Shown here: in pieces, positions 60,143 through 64,000 of the stretch
How positions within the stretch are numbered: position 1 is the stretch's first letter
Layout: every line of letters starts with the position of its first letter
DNA from: Amycolatopsis sp. NBC_00345
GTDB taxonomy: Bacteria; Actinomycetota; Actinomycetes; Mycobacteriales; Pseudonocardiaceae
DNA length: 64,000 nucleotides
Reading direction: 5' to 3'
Assembly: GCF_036116635.1 (NCBI RefSeq)
Contig: NZ_CP107995.1
Span: 10,106,001 to 10,170,000 of the forward strand
Translations under genes and position numbers: made by a program
Notes under the pieces: generated by a model
The model's input: only the letters and a program-made list of their open reading frames with translations
Databases searched by the model: none
What the model was told of the DNA's origin: nothing

Positions 60143-60595
60143 CGCCTGCCGCGCTTTTTCCTCTGACGCGCCGCGCCCCTTCGTCGACGCCCGCCGCGTG
60201 CGGTCAGTCTTGCCGCACCGGTCGGGCCTCGGCTGGGTGACCTGATCGGCGTTGGCGCGCACGGGCTTGACGAGACAGCCTGTCGCCATCGCCATCGCCA
60301 TCGCCATCGCCATCGCCATCGCCATCGCCCAGCGCTCCGCCCCGCCCGGCCGCCCGCCCGCCGTGGGGAAAGTCCCCAAGACTGTCGTCCAACCCCGGCA
60401 ACCCCGCCAAAAATCGCCCCACACCAGCCAAACCCGCCGAAACGGACCCGCGCCGGCCCGTCGCCACTGGCGGGCAAAACCGTACTGCGGGGAGCACCGT
60501 CACCCCGGCCGTCACCCACTACAGTGATCAACCGGAAATCCCGGCGGCGCTGACGCGGCTCCAGCGACGCGCGCCGGCGCACAAGGAGGCAGCGC
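60143..60595. repeat. 453-bp intergenic region with a TCGCCA hexanucleotide microsatellite
   Basis: No gene. Seven perfect TCGCCA units and a partial eighth at 60283-60329. The rest is Pro/Arg-coding-like GC-rich sequence without motifs. The MFS ribosome-binding site AAGGAGG is at its right end. Confidence 0.85.
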
Positions 60596-61936
60596 GTGCA
60601 GATCGCGTCCCGGCTCGACCGGCTGCCGGTCACCAGGCGGCACCGGTACTTCGTCGCCGTGGTGGGGGTGGCGACGTTCTTCGACCTCTACGACCTGTTC
60701 CTCGCCGCCACGATCAGCACCGTGCTGACCAAGGAGTTCGGGGTCACGGCCGACCTGCTGAAGCCGCTGATCGCGTCGGCGTTCGTCGGGGCGTTCGTGG
60801 GGGCGGTGTTCCTCGGGCGGCTCGCGGACCGGCTCGGGCGGCGGCGCGCGTTCCTGGTCACCCTCGGGATCTACTCGGTCTTCACGCTGCTCGGCGCGTT
60901 CAGCACGGACGTCTGGATGCTGGTGGCCTGCCGGTTCGTCGCGGGCATCGGCATCGGCGCGGAACTGCCGGTGGCCGACGCCTACCTCGCCGACCTGCTG
61001 CCCGCGCGCGCCCGCGGCCGGGCCACGGCGTGGGCCTACACGATCGGCTTCTGCGGCGTCCCCGCCGCCGGCTTCCTGGCCCGTGCGCTGGTCGGCCATT
61101 CGCCGCTCGGCATCGACGGCTGGCGCTGGCTGTTCGTGATCGGCGCGCTGGGCGCCGCGATCGTCTGGGGACTGCGGTTCACGCTGCCCGAGTCGCCGCG
61201 CTGGCTCGCCGCGCGCGGGCGGGAGAAGGAGGCCGACGAGATCGTCCGCCGGCTGGAGGCGTCGGCGCCGCAGCCGCTGGCCGAGCCGGAACCGGAGTCG
61301 CCCGCGCCGGAGCCCGTGCGCGTGTCCGCGCTGCTGCGTCCGCCGTGGTTCCGTCGCACGGCGATGCTCTACGTGTTCCAGCTGCTGCAGTCGTTCGGCT
61401 ACTACGGTTTCGGCTCGCTGGTCCCCATCGTGCTCGCGGCCAAGGGCTTCTCCCTTGTCAGCTCCCTGACATTCAGCGCGCTGACGTTCCTCGGCTACCC
61501 GATCGGCTCGGCACTGTCGATCCCGATCATCGAGCGGATAGAGCGCAAGTGGCTGATCGTCGCCAGCGCGGCGGGCATGGCGGTGTTCGGGCTCGCGTTC
61601 GGCTACGCGACGTCCGGGGTGCTGATCGCCGTCTTCGGCTTCTGCTACACGGCCGTCAGCAACGTCTTCTCGAACGCCTTCCACACCTACCAGGGCGAGC
61701 TGTTCCCGACGTCGCTGCGCGGGACCGCCGCCGGTTCGGCGTACGCGCTCTCGCGGCTGGCCACCGCGGCGATGCCGTTCATCCTGCTGCCGGTGCTGCA
61801 GGGCGCGGGCGCCCCCACGATGTACGCCGTGGTCGCGGGCGCGATGGTGCTGCTGATGATCGACGTCGCCGTTCTGGGGCCACGCACGACCGGCGAGTCG
61901 CTGGAGACGATCGCCGCTAGAACTTCAGGGGCTTGA
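60596..61936 (+). CDS. MFS transporter (sugar porter / aromatic-acid symporter type)
   Basis: 446 residues, 12 membrane helices in two halves split by a loop at ~205-240 rich in Pro/Glu. MFS signatures: GRLADRLGRRRAFLVTL after helix 2, RFVAGIGIGAELPVADAYLADLLPARARGRA at helix 4-5, PESPRWLAARGREKEADEIV and the C-terminal half GELFPTSLRGTAAG. Substrate unknown. GTG at 60596 with AAGGAGG six bases ahead. The 3' end overlaps the convergent DUF3515 gene by 20 bp. Confidence 0.92.
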   Translation: MQIASRLDRLPVTRRHRYFVAVVGVATFFDLYDLFLAATISTVLTKEFGVTADLLKPLIASAFVGAFVGAVFLGRLADRLGRRRAFLVTLGIYSVFTLLGAFSTDVWMLVACRFVAGIGIGAELPVADAYLADLLPARARGRATAWAYTIGFCGVPAAGFLARALVGHSPLGIDGWRWLFVIGALGAAIVWGLRFTLPESPRWLAARGREKEADEIVRRLEASAPQPLAEPEPESPAPEPVRVSALLRPPWFRRTAMLYVFQLLQSFGYYGFGSLVPIVLAAKGFSLVSSLTFSALTFLGYPIGSALSIPIIERIERKWLIVASAAGMAVFGLAFGYATSGVLIAVFGFCYTAVSNVFSNAFHTYQGELFPTSLRGTAAGSAYALSRLATAAMPFILLPVLQGAGAPTMYAVVAGAMVLLMIDVAVLGPRTTGESLETIAARTSGA

Positions 61937-62465
61937 CCGGCAGCTTCGCCGCGACGGTGTCGGAGATCGTCTGCAGCGGACCGGTGCCGGCGGAGTCCGG
62001 GATGGTCAGTGCGATGTAGACGTCCCGGTCGACGACATACCAGGTGGCTGAGCCGTCTTCGCTGAGCTGCAGCCACTGCACGCCGTTGACGACGCGCAGC
62101 TGCGCGGTCTGCGTCAGCTCCGGCGGCCGGTCGAGGCCGCAGCGCAGGACGATCGGGTCACCGTCGCCCCAGGCGACCGTGGCCTTCGGCGCCGGCGTGG
62201 CCAGGGTGCGCGGGGCGAGCTGCTTGCCGTTGGACGTCAGGTCCGCCGGAAGCGCGGAAACGAGCGTGCCGCACGACGGCTCGTCCGCGTGCGGCGCCGG
62301 GACGGCGACGAGCGCGAGGGGCCCGTTCGCGTCAGGGGCCGCGCTGGACGACGCCGTTCCCCTCGTCAGCGCGAAGACGGCGACCGCCACGGCCAGCGCG
62401 AGCACGAGCACGGACGCCGTGATGAGCACCACCTTCGGCGGTGCGCCGGTGTCGGAATCTGCCAC
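61917..62465 (-). CDS. DUF3515 domain membrane-anchored protein
   Basis: 182 residues. N-terminal membrane helix (VVLITASVLVLALAVAVAVFAL), then an extracytoplasmic domain with two conserved Cys (DEPSCGTLVSALPADL; DPIVLRCGLDRPPEL) likely forming a disulfide, and VNGVQWLQL...TWYVVDRDVYIALTIP. Corresponds by position to Rv2980. Function unknown. GTG start at 62465. Confidence 0.85.
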   Translation of the reverse strand: MADSDTGAPPKVVLITASVLVLALAVAVAVFALTRGTASSSAAPDANGPLALVAVPAPHADEPSCGTLVSALPADLTSNGKQLAPRTLATPAPKATVAWGDGDPIVLRCGLDRPPELTQTAQLRVVNGVQWLQLSEDGSATWYVVDRDVYIALTIPDSAGTGPLQTISDTVAAKLPVKPLKF

Positions 62466-62484
62466 CGGACCAGTGCACCACGGC

Positions 62485-62718
62485 TCAGAGATGGACCACC
62501 GGGCAGGTCAGGGTCCGCGTGATGCCCTCCACGTTCTGCACCTTCGCGACGACGAGCTGGCCCAGCTGGTCCACGGTGTCCGCGGCCGCGCGCACGATCA
62601 CGTCGTACGGGCCGGTGACATCCTCCGAGCTGGTCACGCCGGGGACACCGGCGATCTCCGCCGCCACCGCGGCCGCCTTGCCGACCTCGGTCTGGATGAG
62701 GATGTATGCGTGGACCAC
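62485..62718 (-). CDS. stand-alone Lrp/AsnC ligand-binding (RAM) domain protein
   Basis: 77 residues: HAYILIQTEVGKAAAVAAEIAGVPGVTSSEDVTGPYDVIVRA, the beta-alpha-beta-beta-alpha-beta RAM fold without a DNA-binding domain. Such proteins bind amino acids or modulate Lrp-type regulators. GTG start at 62718. It is 19 bp upstream of DUF3515 on the same strand, so probably one operon. Confidence 0.88.
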   Translation of the reverse strand: MVHAYILIQTEVGKAAAVAAEIAGVPGVTSSEDVTGPYDVIVRAAADTVDQLGQLVVAKVQNVEGITRTLTCPVVHL

Positions 62719-62856
62719 GGCGTGCCCTTTCGTCGGTAGCGATGGTGTCGAGGTAGGAACGGTGTAGGCAACGTATCGCCAGCCCCGGGAAAAACCTAGG
62801 GGATCCGACTGTCGGTGGTCGAGGCTTCGTACCCGGAGAGAAATCGGAGGTGACCG

Positions 62857-63813
62857 GTGTCACCGAAAGACGGCACGGTGGCCGCGATCGGTGAATTCGC
62901 GCTGATCCAGGCGGTCACCGAAGGACGCCGCCAGCCGGCGTCCACTTTGCTCGGCCCCGGCGACGACGCCGCGGTCGTCGCCGCGCCGGACGGGCGCGTG
63001 GTCGCGAGCACGGACGTACTGGTGCAGGGCGTGCACTTCCGGCTCGACTGGTCGAGCCCCGAGCAGGTGGGGCGCAAGGCCGTGGCCGTGAACCTGTCCG
63101 ATATCGCGGCCATGGGCGCGAAACCGACCACAGTGCTCGTCGGCGTCGCCTGCCCGCCGGACCTGCCGGGCGAGGTCGTGACGGAGATCATGAACGGCAT
63201 GTGGGCCGAGGCGGGCCGGGCCGGGATCGGCGTCTCGGGCGGCGACATGGTGAGCGCCGACCAGCTCGTGATCAGTGTCACGGCGCTCGGCGACCTCGAG
63301 GACCGCGAGCCCGTGACCCGCTCGGGCGCGCGGCCCGGCGACATATTGGCCGTCTGTGGTCGGCTCGGCTGGGCGGCGGCGGGGCTTGCCGTGCTGCGCC
63401 GCGGGTTCCGTTCGCCCGTCGGCGTCGTCAACGCGCAACGCTGCCCGGAACCGCCCTACGAAGCCGGTCCGCGGGCCGCGATCGCCGGGGCGACGGCGAT
63501 GATCGACATCTCCGACGGCCTGCTCGCCGACCTCGGCCACGTCGCGTCGGCGTCGGGGGTCGGCATCGACGTGCAGACCACCGACCTGGAGCTCTCCACG
63601 CGGCTGCGGGAGGTGGGCACCGCGCTCGGCGCCGACCCGCTGCGCTGGGTGCTCACCGGCGGTGAGGACCACGCGCTGGTGGCCACCTTCCCGCCGTTCG
63701 GCGACCTGCCCGAGGGCTGGCGCCGGATCGGCACCGTGACCATGCCGGACTCCGGCATCACCGTGGACGGCAAGGAGTACGGCCACGAAGGCGGCTGGGA
63801 GCACTGGCGGTAG
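62857..63813 (+). CDS. thiL: thiamine-monophosphate kinase
   Basis: 318 residues; ATP-dependent phosphorylation of thiamine monophosphate to the active cofactor used by IlvB among others. PurM-like fold: LGPGDDAAVVAAPDGRVVASTDVLVQGVHF, KAVAVNLSDIAAMGAKP, GVSGGDMVSADQLVISVTALG, and AMIDISDGLLADLGHVA. GTG at 62857 with GGAGG seven bases ahead. Orthologue by place of Rv2977c. Confidence 0.96.
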   Translation: MSPKDGTVAAIGEFALIQAVTEGRRQPASTLLGPGDDAAVVAAPDGRVVASTDVLVQGVHFRLDWSSPEQVGRKAVAVNLSDIAAMGAKPTTVLVGVACPPDLPGEVVTEIMNGMWAEAGRAGIGVSGGDMVSADQLVISVTALGDLEDREPVTRSGARPGDILAVCGRLGWAAAGLAVLRRGFRSPVGVVNAQRCPEPPYEAGPRAAIAGATAMIDISDGLLADLGHVASASGVGIDVQTTDLELSTRLREVGTALGADPLRWVLTGGEDHALVATFPPFGDLPEGWRRIGTVTMPDSGITVDGKEYGHEGGWEHWR

Positions 63814-63830
63814 CTGCCTAGAGTGGCGGC

Positions 63831-64000
63831 GTGGAGATCCGTGCGGTCGCGTTCGACCATCCCGATGCGGCCAAGCTGATGGCCGAGGTCCAGCTCGAGT
63901 ACGTGAAGCGTTACGGCAGCGAGGACGCCAGCCCGATGGACCCGGCGCAGTTCGCGCTGCCGCAGGGGTTGTTCCTTGTCGGCTACGTCGATGAAGTCCC
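63831..64000 (+). CDS. GNAT-type acetyltransferase, 5' end (truncated by window)
   Basis: GTG at 63831, 17 bp after thiL; 56 codons visible. MEIRAVAFDHPDAAKLMAEV, then QLEYVKRYGSEDASPMDPAQF and FLVGYVDEVP, the first strand-helix unit of GNAT N-acetyltransferases. Continues beyond the window. Probably co-transcribed with thiL. Confidence 0.75.
   Translation, partial: MEIRAVAFDHPDAAKLMAEVQLEYVKRYGSEDASPMDPAQFALPQGLFLVGYVDEV

Overview
High-GC (about 70%) actinomycete chromosome. GTG and occasional TTG starts, leaderless leader peptides, two F420-type (LLM) oxidoreductases, an F420-biosynthesis gene and the gene order all point to Pseudonocardiales, most likely an Amycolatopsis-like organism (inference, not proven from this window). 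The backbone is an old actinobacterial neighbourhood that can be matched gene by gene to Mycobacterium tuberculosis Rv3004-Rv2977c: PH-domain CFP-6, ilvB-ilvN-ilvC, serA, leuB, FAH-family hydrolase, tRNA-Gln/tRNA-Glu, IclR regulator, leuC-leuD-hupB, mutT1, ppk, cofC/fbiD, gpsA, ddl, DUF3515, thiL. Accessory genes and unusually long repeat-rich intergenic stretches are inserted between these conserved blocks.

Layout. 0-7 kb: ilvD (minus), PH-domain protein (minus) and ilvBNC (plus) behind a leader-peptide attenuator. 7-12.3 kb: accessory genes (DUF397, tandem SnoaL protein, ankyrin-repeat protein, two overlapping LLM oxidoreductases divergent from a TetR regulator). 12.4-19 kb: serA, a secreted 1,115-residue subtilase, leuB. 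19-22.6 kb: a cobalamin riboswitch and a BtuCDF-like ABC importer whose permease carries a long repetitive N-terminal extension. 22.7-24.5 kb: citramalate synthase behind an isoleucine-codon attenuator. 24.9-29.3 kb: FAH hydrolase, FAD monooxygenase, HAD phosphatase, two tRNAs. 29.4-32.3 kb: a nearly 3-kb gene desert built of degenerate tandem repeats. 32.3-41.1 kb: two almost identical hupB-type genes in inverted orientation flanking cysteine dioxygenase 1, a FUSC membrane-protein gene broken by an in-frame TGA, an IclR regulator and leuCD. 42-48.3 kb: mutT1-like, ppk (with a histone-like tail), cofC, plsC, gpsA. 48.4-57 kb: cysteine dioxygenase 2 behind a cysteine-rich leader ORF, asparaginase, methyltransferase, VOC protein, an extracytoplasmic flavin electron-transfer operon (ferric-reductase-like, FMN-binding, ApbE) divergent from a two-component system, PNPOx-like protein. 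57-64 kb: MocR regulator, ddl, MFS transporter, DUF3515, AsnC-like protein, thiL, and a truncated GNAT gene at the end.

Function. Nearly all dedicated branched-chain amino-acid genes are here (ilvD, ilvBNC, cimA, leuB, leuCD), with product-sensing leaders on ilvB (Leu/Val codons) and cimA (Ile codons) and an IclR regulator of the LtbR/NdgR type beside leuCD. Other themes are cofactor chemistry (B12 uptake, F420, flavinylation, thiamine, PLP), cysteine catabolism, and nucleoid or polyphosphate proteins with lysine/alanine-rich tails. The most notable observations are the Cys-rich leader before cysteine dioxygenase, the recent inverted hupB duplication, the TGA-split FUSC gene, the histone-like tail on polyphosphate kinase, and a TCGCC-N7-GGCGA palindrome family found both in intergenic DNA and as the 60-bp repeat unit in the permease gene.
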